A stretch of DNA of 64,000 nt from NCBI RefSeq assembly GCF_030270605.1, contig NZ_BSYJ01000001.1, positions 1-64,000 of the forward strand, written 5' to 3'. The notes beneath the pieces were generated by a model. It saw only the letters and a list, made by a program, of their open reading frames with translations. It did not search any database and was not told the origin of the DNA. This document shows positions 9,325 to 15,627 of the stretch, one piece after another (positions within the stretch are counted from its first letter, which is position 1; every line of letters begins with the position of its first letter). Both the position numbers and the translations under genes were made by a program. The DNA comes from Biformimicrobium ophioploci. GTDB lineage: Bacteria > Pseudomonadota > Gammaproteobacteria > Pseudomonadales > Cellvibrionaceae.

Positions 9325-9747
9325 ATGCTCTGGGTCAAGGCCTTCCATATCATTGCCATGGTCGCGTGGTTTGCAGCGCTTTTCTATCTGCCGCGCCTTT
9401 TCATCTACCACTGCGACGCCACCGATGCCACCAGCCGCGACCGTTTCAAGATTATGGAACGACGCCTGTACCGCGCCATCGCCAACCCGGCCATGATGGC
9501 TACGATCCTGTTTGGCATCTGGGCGGCCAGCTACAACTGGGAGTACTACAAGAGCGCGGGCTGGTTCCACGTGAAGATGGCGCTCGTGGTGCTGCTGCTG
9601 ATATTCCACATGATGTGCAAGAAGTACATGCGTGACTTCGCCGAGGACAACAACCAGAAGAGCCAGCGCTACTTCCGCTTCTTCAACGAGTTCCCGACGC
9701 TGATTCTGATTGCTGCGGTGATTCTGGTGGTGGTGAGGCCGTTCTAG
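9325..9747 (+). CDS. hemJ: Protoporphyrinogen IX oxidase, HemJ type
   Basis: Membrane haem-biosynthesis enzyme oxidising protoporphyrinogen IX to protoporphyrin IX. The 140-residue product has four membrane helices, an N-terminal conserved His in MLWVKAFHIIAMVAWFAA, the RLFIYH segment, and the HVKM motif in the third helix. It lies 48 bases after the CLC gene. A diverged copy of its last ~40 codons lies 3.1 kb downstream (12847-12963), a sign of recombination at this site. hemL and hemB occur further right in the window. Confidence 0.93.
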   Translation: MLWVKAFHIIAMVAWFAALFYLPRLFIYHCDATDATSRDRFKIMERRLYRAIANPAMMATILFGIWAASYNWEYYKSAGWFHVKMALVVLLLIFHMMCKKYMRDFAEDNNQKSQRYFRFFNEFPTLILIAAVILVVVRPF

Positions 9748-9769
9748 CGGCCCCCACAACTTTCTCCTT

Positions 9770-10243
9770 TCATTGGCATTCGGTTGATTCCTTTTGCAAC
9801 CGGCCTGGTGCCAGGCTGTGATATATCGCTTTTCTGCGTATCTTTACCCGAAGCCCCCTGCTCCTGCAGAACGCGATCACCCTGTATTTTTTCATGGCAG
9901 CGAAAAGCTGCCTTTTCAAGAAGAGGTCCATCCGACCAGGCAACAACCCGTCCAGCACCAATGCGCTAGCGCCCTCATACCATTCAAAAGGATATTGCGG
10001 ATACACCCCGAAATCGCGCAACCTGAGCAGTGATTCCCGATTCACCATCGCCCACACCAGATAGCCGACCGGGCGCCCGAGACTGTCCCTGATGACCAGG
10101 CTGCACCCTAACTGAACCGACAATTTGATCCTGTTCAGCAACCCGGCCCCGGTGTTTAAACCACTCACCGACCTCAACTCCATTATGGTAAAGAACTCAG
10201 ACAGCCAGGATTGCGGGTCGGTGCAACCAGCAAGCCTGGTCAT
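9770..10243 (-). CDS. HlyC-like (RTX toxin-activating) acyltransferase homologue, MceI/MchD-like
   Basis: Probable peptide-tailoring enzyme. The 157-residue product aligns by eye to HlyC: RDSLGRPVGYLVWAMVNRE matches the TRDNYPVAYCSWANLS region, and EWYEGASALVLDGLLPG matches the DWTSGDRKWFIDWIAPFG region. In HlyC an N-terminal His (PLHRNW) is catalytic. The corresponding stretch here (MELRSVSG) has no His, so the chemistry may differ. The ATG at 10243 overlaps the stop of the SelO-like gene as ATGA, implying translational coupling and a joint function. I recall that the siderophore-microcin enzyme pair MceI/MceJ has the same partnership. It is convergent with hemJ, 22 bases apart. Confidence 0.6.
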   Translation of the reverse strand: MTRLAGCTDPQSWLSEFFTIMELRSVSGLNTGAGLLNRIKLSVQLGCSLVIRDSLGRPVGYLVWAMVNRESLLRLRDFGVYPQYPFEWYEGASALVLDGLLPGRMDLFLKRQLFAAMKKYRVIAFCRSRGLRVKIRRKAIYHSLAPGRLQKESTECQ

Positions 10244-11979
10244 TGGCCAGCCTCCAGCGCGACGGGCACCGCATGAGGCAATCCCAGATCGGGGGAAGCC
10301 TGCTCCAATAATGCCAGGAGTTTCAGCATCCGCATTAGCGCCGGCCGAAAATCCGCCCCATAGGCCCGGAACCCGGCACTCGTCAGGCGCCGGCAATGAT
10401 GCGCGAGTTCTTCGGCCGTCCCAGCCTCCATTCGGAGCCCGGTATCGTCCTCCATGACATACCGAGATTCAGCAACCTTGTAATACGCTGCGAAGCCGGA
10501 GAGCTTCAATAAGCAGTAAGTATCGGGTTCATCGCAATGCCCGAAGACGAAACGGGCAACCGTCTCATAATGGCAGATGATGGAGGGCGCCTGTTCATCA
10601 CTGTACGCATCAACAACACCCTCGACTTCCTTTTTGATCGCACCCAAACCGAAAACGAAGGAATAGCACAGCACTCTCATGGACTTGATTGCCCAGACCA
10701 CTAGCTGCTGCTGAATCGACCAATGCCTGCATGACTGGTCAATAACGAAACCCACCAGAGCATGGAAAGCACGGATATCCGCATCGTCCAGTCTTGTCGG
10801 CACCGCGAGCGCTTTGAACTGTGCCTCAACATAGCTCACAAGCGGGTCCAGCGACGAGTCAAAGATTGGCCGGGATACTATGGGCTGCGTGTTCCCTTCG
10901 ATCAGCTCCCTGACACGGCGAAGAATTGTCTCGGCAGAACTTCTCATACCATCATCGCTAAACGCGCTGACAGGTAGCCCGAATAGCGACGGCAGGTAGT
11001 GGACGAGGTATGCGTCGAACTGCTCGAAATAATAGCGAATCAACGGCTCGACGGAGAGGTTAACCCGATTATATTTTGCGTAAGTCGCAACACTCTGCTC
11101 TACAAACCTGGCCGGGCCCAATGCTTCCATCAGAAACGGGACCGTATCTTGCGTCGTCTGGTAATTGTGGCCCGCAGGTAGAAAGCTGGTGTTTGCCAGG
11201 TCCAGCCACCGGCCATCAAATGACAGGTTTGATGGCGACACCGCCCCATGGGCTACCCGGAAAAGCCTGGCCCATGCGAATTGACTGGCACAAGCAGATA
11301 GAAATTTTCCCAGAAATTTCACATATGCCTGATCACCTCCCAGATAATGGCTCAATGTTCGGTTTACCATCCGCACACGCACCACGTCGTTCTTTACCTT
11401 TATCCTGTTGCGCTTGAGCGGCTTTGCGAAAGGCGAACGAAAGAGGTGGGCGGGCCTGAGACATATATCCCGGACAATCAGGGCCCGAATATCTGTAGCC
11501 TCTGATCGTGGGTCCTCATGCCTGCTCCTGCCGATATTGATCACCGCCCGGCATTTCACAACACCCACCGGCAAGGCAAGGTCAAGCACCCGGGAATAGA
11601 TAGCCTCACGAAGCGCCATATGCATCGTGAATATCCCGCTGGAATGCGCAAAATTATCGTGATCACCAAGTAGGTGATTTGCACCGATTCCCTTGATCTG
11701 AAAGTCACCAAGATTGCCACAGCGCACACCACCGCAGTTCTCACCAATGCCCTCCCCGCCGTATTGCTCGGCCAGCAGCTCAATCGGCTGACTCAGGTCA
11801 ACTGTGATATCGGGAAAACAATTCGGCTCATAGTGGACCACTCCGAATTTTGATACATACGCGCTTGCATCCCTTCCGGTCAGCCCTGCCTCGGTCCACG
11901 CGGCGACAGCTGCTTTCACGCGATGACAGGTTACCGGGGAGAGGTTTTCATCGAAAACTAATCTTTCCATAGCAAACAT
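10240..11979 (-). CDS. SelO/YdiU-like pseudokinase-fold protein of the microcin-type cluster, MceJ/MchC-like
   Basis: Probable modification enzyme for the peptides encoded just upstream. About 579 residues. The segment DFQIKGIGANHLLG followed by ALREAIYSRVLDLALPVGVV parallels the SelO stretch ELRLKGSGRTPYSR followed by SSIREFLASEAMHALGIPT, including the ATP-binding Lys. HGAVSPSNLSFDGRWLDLAN parallels [20 protein letters not shown], keeping the Mg-binding Asn and Asp but with Ser where SelO has the catalytic Asp. SelO proteins transfer AMP, so this protein could adenylylate a peptide carboxylate or partner protein (inference). The start is unsure: ATG 11979 or 11970, both without a clear ribosome-binding site. 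C-terminal residues from about 330 are not recognisable. Confidence 0.6.
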   Translation of the reverse strand: MFAMERLVFDENLSPVTCHRVKAAVAAWTEAGLTGRDASAYVSKFGVVHYEPNCFPDITVDLSQPIELLAEQYGGEGIGENCGGVRCGNLGDFQIKGIGANHLLGDHDNFAHSSGIFTMHMALREAIYSRVLDLALPVGVVKCRAVINIGRSRHEDPRSEATDIRALIVRDICLRPAHLFRSPFAKPLKRNRIKVKNDVVRVRMVNRTLSHYLGGDQAYVKFLGKFLSACASQFAWARLFRVAHGAVSPSNLSFDGRWLDLANTSFLPAGHNYQTTQDTVPFLMEALGPARFVEQSVATYAKYNRVNLSVEPLIRYYFEQFDAYLVHYLPSLFGLPVSAFSDDGMRSSAETILRRVRELIEGNTQPIVSRPIFDSSLDPLVSYVEAQFKALAVPTRLDDADIRAFHALVGFVIDQSCRHWSIQQQLVVWAIKSMRVLCYSFVFGLGAIKKEVEGVVDAYSDEQAPSIICHYETVARFVFGHCDEPDTYCLLKLSGFAAYYKVAESRYVMEDDTGLRMEAGTAEELAHHCRRLTSAGFRAYGADFRPALMRMLKLLALLEQASPDLGLPHAVPVALEAGQ

Positions 11980-12069
11980 CAAGAATAATGAGGAAAATTT
12001 CCTTATCTTCCTCAGAAAAGAAAGCCCCAGCGCCAACCTTAGTCGAAGCCGGGGAAATTATTTAAGTAG

Positions 12070-12216
12070 CTATATCTTCCCTTTTACCAGCGCGTATACA
12101 GAAGCCCCTGTGTATGTCAAAAGTACGATTACCTTGACTGAATCTGGAGAATCGAAAGCTGCGGCAAAAGAGCACGCTGCGCCGAGCAGTAGAAAAATGT
12201 AGGTATATTTATCCAT
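12070..12216 (-). CDS. 48-residue membrane protein, candidate immunity protein
   Basis: The short product starts MDKYTYIFLLLGAACSFAAA and contains two hydrophobic helices (about 5-20 and 27-42) separated by a DSPDSVK turn, ending in a basic GKI tail. It starts 16 bases after the stop of the first peptide gene. Its size and topology match immunity proteins of class II microcins, which are encoded beside their toxin. The assignment rests on context alone. The region is visibly more AT-rich than the flanking housekeeping genes. Confidence 0.55.
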   Translation of the reverse strand: MDKYTYIFLLLGAACSFAAAFDSPDSVKVIVLLTYTGASVYALVKGKI

Positions 12217-12232
12217 ATATTCTGACAAACTC

Positions 12233-12448
12233 TTACGCGAAATAGCTGTACACGCCGCCCAGAGTTCCGACACCCAATCCGATCAAACCACCGACCAAAA
12301 CTCCCGGCGGCCCGGCCACAGCACCCCCAACAGAGGCGCCCAAGCTAGCCACACCTCCGCCATAGCTCAGCGCGGAAGACCAGATTTCCTTTGTATCAAC
12401 CTCACCACCTGTAACTTTGGACAAGTCATCTTCACTTAATTCTCTCAC
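12233..12448 (-). CDS. Microcin-like precursor peptide A (71 residues) with double-glycine leader
   Basis: A GTG start at 12448 is chosen because GAGGA lies seven bases upstream. The leader MRELSEDDLSKVTGG (15 residues) fits the MREI/MREL-type leaders I recall from microcins E492 and H47 and ends in GG, the C39-peptidase cleavage mark. The predicted mature part (56 residues) begins EVDTKEIWSSALSYGGG, is very rich in Gly, Ala and Val with several GxxxG spacings, and ends GGVYSYFA. It has one Lys and one Trp and no Cys. Its ribosome-binding site overlaps the stop codon of peptide B, so the two are translated in tandem. Confidence 0.78.
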   Translation of the reverse strand: MRELSEDDLSKVTGGEVDTKEIWSSALSYGGGVASLGASVGGAVAGPPGVLVGGLIGLGVGTLGGVYSYFA

Positions 12449-12458
12449 TTCATTTTCC

Positions 12459-12683
12459 TCAGTAGTAATAGACCGCAACACCCACCGCCGCACCTATCGC
12501 GGCACCGACGAAACCACCAACCATCCCCCATCGCGCACCCCTAAGCCCAGCAGCGGCCGCCCCCCAAGTTCCTGCGGCATTTCCAACTCCAGCACCAGTC
12601 ACAGTTCCTTCCAACGCTGAGGACGCCGCATCTGCCCCGGCAACCTGCCGGATCTCGAGCTCGGTCAATTCCATTGGTCTCAT
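12459..12683 (-). CDS. Microcin-like precursor peptide B (74 residues) with Gly-Ala leader end
   Basis: AAGGAG seven bases before the ATG at 12683 fixes the start. The leader MRPMELTELEIRQVAGA has the L..LE...V.GA pattern of double-glycine-type leaders and would leave a mature peptide of about 57 residues beginning DAASSALEG. The mature part is Gly/Ala-rich, with alternating GxxxG motifs and a membrane-like stretch (MVGGFVGAAIGAAVGVAV), and ends in three tyrosines. It lacks Lys and Cys. Ten bases separate its stop from the GTG of peptide A; co-production as a two-peptide bacteriocin is plausible. Confidence 0.76.
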   Translation of the reverse strand: MRPMELTELEIRQVAGADAASSALEGTVTGAGVGNAAGTWGAAAAGLRGARWGMVGGFVGAAIGAAVGVAVYYY

Positions 12684-12726
12684 AAAACAACTCCTTGTCT
12701 TGCTATTTAAATATCCGCACCTCATG

Positions 12727-12852
12727 TGCGAATTCTGTTGGCCACCGCAACGTCACCCCGCTGGCGGATTCGCGATGTGATGTCCCTGCAACCATCACTC
12801 GAAATCGCCAGCACTCGATCTGCGGAGAGGATTATCTCGGGCGATACGCCAC
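12727..12852 (-). pseudogene. Duplicated 3' fragment of the ABC exporter gene plus its downstream spacer
   Basis: The 126 bases here align with 13464-13590, which is the end of the exporter gene and the spacer behind it. Over the best 72 bases (12781-12852) identity is about 85% by eye, with one single-base gap that breaks the frame. Read with that gap, it encodes the exporter's SADRVLAISSDGC-type tail. The shared string TGCGAATTC in front of both peptide genes shows that the spacer was duplicated too. At about 12850 the homology stops abruptly and hemJ homology begins. Confidence 0.8.
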
Positions 12853-12963
12853 TTCGCCGAATACAACAACCAGAAGAGCCTGTATTACTTCCGCTTCTTT
12901 AGCGGGCTCCCGACGCTGATTCTGATTGCTGTAGTGATCCCGGTGCTGGGCAGACCGTCTTAA
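12847..12963 (+). pseudogene. Truncated hemJ 3' remnant
   Basis: The plus strand encodes FAEYNNQKSLYYFRFF followed by PTLILIAVVIPVLGRPS and a stop. Intact HemJ (9325-9747) ends FAEDNNQKSQRYFRFF, PTLILIAAVILVVVRPF, stop. Nucleotide identity is roughly 80% by eye over about 115 bases. No 5' part of hemJ is present, so this is a dead fragment. It is fused directly to the exporter-gene fragment. Between 12684 and 13019 I see only these two relics and the peptide B leader region. Confidence 0.85.
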
Positions 12964-13019
12964 GCCGCTGACTATATTTCTTAAGGGATAATCCCCCAGA
13001 AAACATGTCGCCTGCAGTT

Positions 13020-13235
13020 TCAGCGAATAAACGCAGAACTTTTCCCATGCAAAATCTTTGCGAGCCAAACAATATAGGAAACCACGCCGATAAATACCGG
13101 AGCAGCTGCATAGGGCGACAGGCTTTGCCAAAAAACATAAAAATTAAATTCATATGCATGCGCAAATGCGCCTATGCAAAAAAACAACAAATTTGACACC
13201 ACGAGAAAAAACAACAGTTCCAATTTCTTTGTCAT
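13020..13235 (-). CDS. 71-residue membrane protein, candidate immunity protein
   Basis: The product MTKKLELLFFLVVSNLLFF... has two clear membrane helices (about 5-25 and 38-58), a short loop with aromatic residues, and a basic C-terminus ending HGKSSAFIR. A run of six G precedes the ATG by three bases and may serve as ribosome-binding site. It lies downstream of the 42-residue peptide gene, separated by a strong hairpin (13252-13271). By size, topology and position it is the likely immunity protein for that peptide, resembling MchI-type proteins in general layout only. Confidence 0.55.
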   Translation of the reverse strand: MTKKLELLFFLVVSNLLFFCIGAFAHAYEFNFYVFWQSLSPYAAAPVFIGVVSYIVWLAKILHGKSSAFIR

Positions 13236-13251
13236 ACACCCCCCGTCGTCG

Positions 13252-13271
13252 CGGCTGCTTTTCGGCAGCCG
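13252..13271 (-). other. Hairpin between peptide C and its putative immunity gene
   Basis: CGGCTGC (13252-13258) and GCAGCCG (13265-13271) form a perfect 7-base stem with a 6-base loop. No U-tract follows on the minus strand. It could set the ratio of peptide to immunity transcripts or protect the upstream message (inference). Confidence 0.45.
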
Positions 13272-13283
13272 GACTTCCGTAGA

Positions 13284-13412
13284 TTAGTCTTTGCTCATGT
13301 ACGCCGCGTAAGCGATAAGCACCCCATTCAAAGCCAGATCTATGCCGATGACCGCGAGTGGTGCAAGACCACCATTAACTTGATCAATTTCAAAAGAATT
13401 TAACTCCTGCAT
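13284..13412 (-). CDS. Microcin-like precursor peptide C (42 residues) with double-glycine leader
   Basis: This short gene is supported by AAGGA six bases before the ATG at 13412 and by a clear double-glycine leader, MQELNSFEIDQVNGG. The predicted mature peptide has 27 residues, begins LAPLAVIGIDLALNG, is strongly hydrophobic, and ends AYMSKD. It has one Lys near the C-terminus and no Cys. It follows the C39-peptidase exporter gene by 58 bases. The sequence upstream of its start (TGCGAATTC and neighbours) is shared with peptide B, so the two cassettes have a common origin even though the mature sequences differ. Confidence 0.72.
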   Translation of the reverse strand: MQELNSFEIDQVNGGLAPLAVIGIDLALNGVLIAYAAYMSKD

Positions 13413-13470
13413 AACATGTCCTTATTGGCAATTTGCTCCATTTTTGGAGATTCACACCCAACGTGCGAAT

Positions 13471-15627
13471 TCAGGTAGCAACCGGGATACAGCCCTGCCG
13501 CCCAATTTCTTCCGTGACATCCCTGCAACCATCGCTCGAAATCGCCAACACCCGATCCGCGGAGAGGATTGTTTCTGGGCGATGCGCCACGACCACCCTG
13601 GTAATCCTTAACCTTCGGATTGCCGCATTGATTTTCGCCTCATTCTTTACGTCCAGATGGCTCGTAGCCTCATCCAGAAAAAGAATCCTCGGCCTGCGAT
13701 ACAGGGCCCGCGCCAGGAGGATTCGCTGCTTTTGTCCCCCGCTTAGACTCGATCCCATATCCCCAATCGGTGTGTTGTACCCCATCGGCAACGCGATAAT
13801 TTCTTCATGAATGGCTGCCGCGGAGGCGCATCTGGCGATAAGTTCGAGATCATAGTCATCTGAAAAGAAGGCAATATTTTCAGCGAGACTTCCTGAAAAG
13901 AGCTCATCGTCCTGCATCACACACCCAATCCGGTTTCGGTAAGACGTACTGTCGCCTTTTCCCAAAGGGAGGCCATCAACAAGAATCTCACCCCTGGTGG
14001 GCTGATAGAGGCCCAGCATGAGCTTGAGCAGGGTAGTTTTCCCACTACCCGAAGCCCCCACGATGGCAACCGATTCACCGGGCTCTATGACCAGACTTAT
14101 CCGGTCCAGAATTACCGGGCTGGATGCGCTGAATTGGTAACTGGCGTTCCGCACTTCGATCCGGCCTTTTGCGCCGTACATTGGACCCTGCAGGCCTGCC
14201 TGCTCGCCAACCAAAGGGTCCGGACGCTCCAGTGCAATGTCCGCAATGCGATCAAGGTGCAGGCCCAGCAAGCGAAATTGCAGCATTTTTTCCACCAGTC
14301 CTAGTGCACTGGTTTCAAATTGCTGCTTGAAACTGATGAATGCCATCAGCATCCCGACAGAAAAGCCGCCAGCCATAACAGCCTTTGCACCCAGCAGAAT
14401 GATAAAAAGATGCTCAATTCCAAATACCAGCCCGTGAAAGGCCTTGTAGCCCAGATCCAGCAACCCAATACGTGTCCCGGCATTCAGGACATCTGCGTGC
14501 CGATTCAGCCACTGATGCTGTCGCCAACCCTCTGCACCGTGCAAACGCAATGTCGTAATGCCGCGTACCGTTTCAATAAAATGACTCTGCTCTTTCGCCG
14601 AGGCCAGAATCGCTGCTTCGTTCGCTTGTCGATAGGGCTGGTAAAAGCCAACGCGGAGCAAGCCATATGCCAGGGTCGCGACAACGACGATGACCGCCAA
14701 CATAGGGCTATAAAAAAAGATGATGCAGAGTGTTAGAAGCGCCATCAACCCATCGACAACGGACTCGATCAGGCCGCCGGTGAAGAAGTCCCTCACGGCA
14801 TTCAATGAGCCAAAGCGCGTGACCACGTCGCCAATGTGGCGGCGCACAAAGAAACTGACCGGCAACCTGACGAGGTGCGCAAACAAATTGCTGGCTACCT
14901 GCAGGTTAAACTTGGCATTGAAGTGCAGCAGTAAAAAGCTTCTCAGCGCTCTCGCGGCCACATCGATAACCAATACGATGGCAAAGCCGAAAAACAGGAC
15001 CAGGAGTAAATCCATATCACCACTCAGAAGCACGTCGTCGACAGTCAACTGCAGGTAATAGGGCATACCCAGTGTGCAAACCTGCACAACCAGGGAAAGC
15101 GCAAGAATTTTTGCCAGGCTGGATTTTATCCCGGCGCTCCGGCTCCAGAGTTGGCGCAGGCGCAGTTTTTCGGTGGAATTCTGTGGCTTAAAGCCGGCCG
15201 TCGGGTTTAGTTCCAGTGCGATACCGGTGAAATGCCGGGAGACTTCTTCTATCGTCAGCTTGCGACGCCCGATAGCCGGGTCGTGAATGACCACTGCACC
15301 GCGGCTGGTTTTCTTCAGCACCACGAAATGGTTCATATTCCAGTGCAGTATGCAGGGCAACTGTAAGTTCCGGAGGTTTTTCAAATCCAGCTTGAGCGGA
15401 CGCGGAGCAAGCTCCAGCTGGCGCGCAAGCGACATCAGCTGCTGCAGGTTCGCACCATGCACAGAGGCACCGAAACGCCGACGCAAAGGCCCGATACCCG
15501 TATTGCAGCCGTAGTAGCTTGCGATCATGGCGATACATGCCATACCACACTCGGTAGCCTCCGCCTGACATACAAGCGGCAGGGAACGCAAACCTGAAAA
15601 GCGTAGTCGCGCGAGTGCGCCAATCAT
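13471..15627 (-). CDS. Peptide exporter ABC transporter with N-terminal C39 peptidase, CvaB/MchF-like
   Basis: Cleaves double-glycine leaders and exports the mature peptides through a type I secretion channel. The product has about 718 residues. The C39 peptidase (about 15-140) has the catalytic Cys in QAEATECGMACIAM, His in NMNHFVVL and Asp in HDPAIG. Six membrane helices follow (about 190-450), then an ABC ATPase with Walker A GASGSGKTTL, signature LSGGQKQR and Walker B ILFLDEATSHLD. I chose the ATG at 15627 because it overlaps the adaptor stop as ATGA. A fragment of its 3' end is duplicated at 12727-12852. Confidence 0.93.
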   Translation of the reverse strand: MIGALARLRFSGLRSLPLVCQAEATECGMACIAMIASYYGCNTGIGPLRRRFGASVHGANLQQLMSLARQLELAPRPLKLDLKNLRNLQLPCILHWNMNHFVVLKKTSRGAVVIHDPAIGRRKLTIEEVSRHFTGIALELNPTAGFKPQNSTEKLRLRQLWSRSAGIKSSLAKILALSLVVQVCTLGMPYYLQLTVDDVLLSGDMDLLLVLFFGFAIVLVIDVAARALRSFLLLHFNAKFNLQVASNLFAHLVRLPVSFFVRRHIGDVVTRFGSLNAVRDFFTGGLIESVVDGLMALLTLCIIFFYSPMLAVIVVVATLAYGLLRVGFYQPYRQANEAAILASAKEQSHFIETVRGITTLRLHGAEGWRQHQWLNRHADVLNAGTRIGLLDLGYKAFHGLVFGIEHLFIILLGAKAVMAGGFSVGMLMAFISFKQQFETSALGLVEKMLQFRLLGLHLDRIADIALERPDPLVGEQAGLQGPMYGAKGRIEVRNASYQFSASSPVILDRISLVIEPGESVAIVGASGSGKTTLLKLMLGLYQPTRGEILVDGLPLGKGDSTSYRNRIGCVMQDDELFSGSLAENIAFFSDDYDLELIARCASAAAIHEEIIALPMGYNTPIGDMGSSLSGGQKQRILLARALYRRPRILFLDEATSHLDVKNEAKINAAIRRLRITRVVVAHRPETILSADRVLAISSDGCRDVTEEIGRQGCIPVAT

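Noticed and set aside
10240-12036. First impression of a LanM-type lanthipeptide synthetase next to a bacteriocin exporter
   Set aside because: No LanC zinc motifs, the precursors have no Cys, and the conserved segments match the SelO fold instead.
12695-12919. 74-codon plus-strand frame in the island
   Set aside because: It overlaps the exporter and hemJ relics in the wrong frame and has no start signal.
13433-13810. 125-codon plus-strand frame opposite the exporter ATPase
   Set aside because: Antisense shadow of a well-supported ABC ATPase domain.
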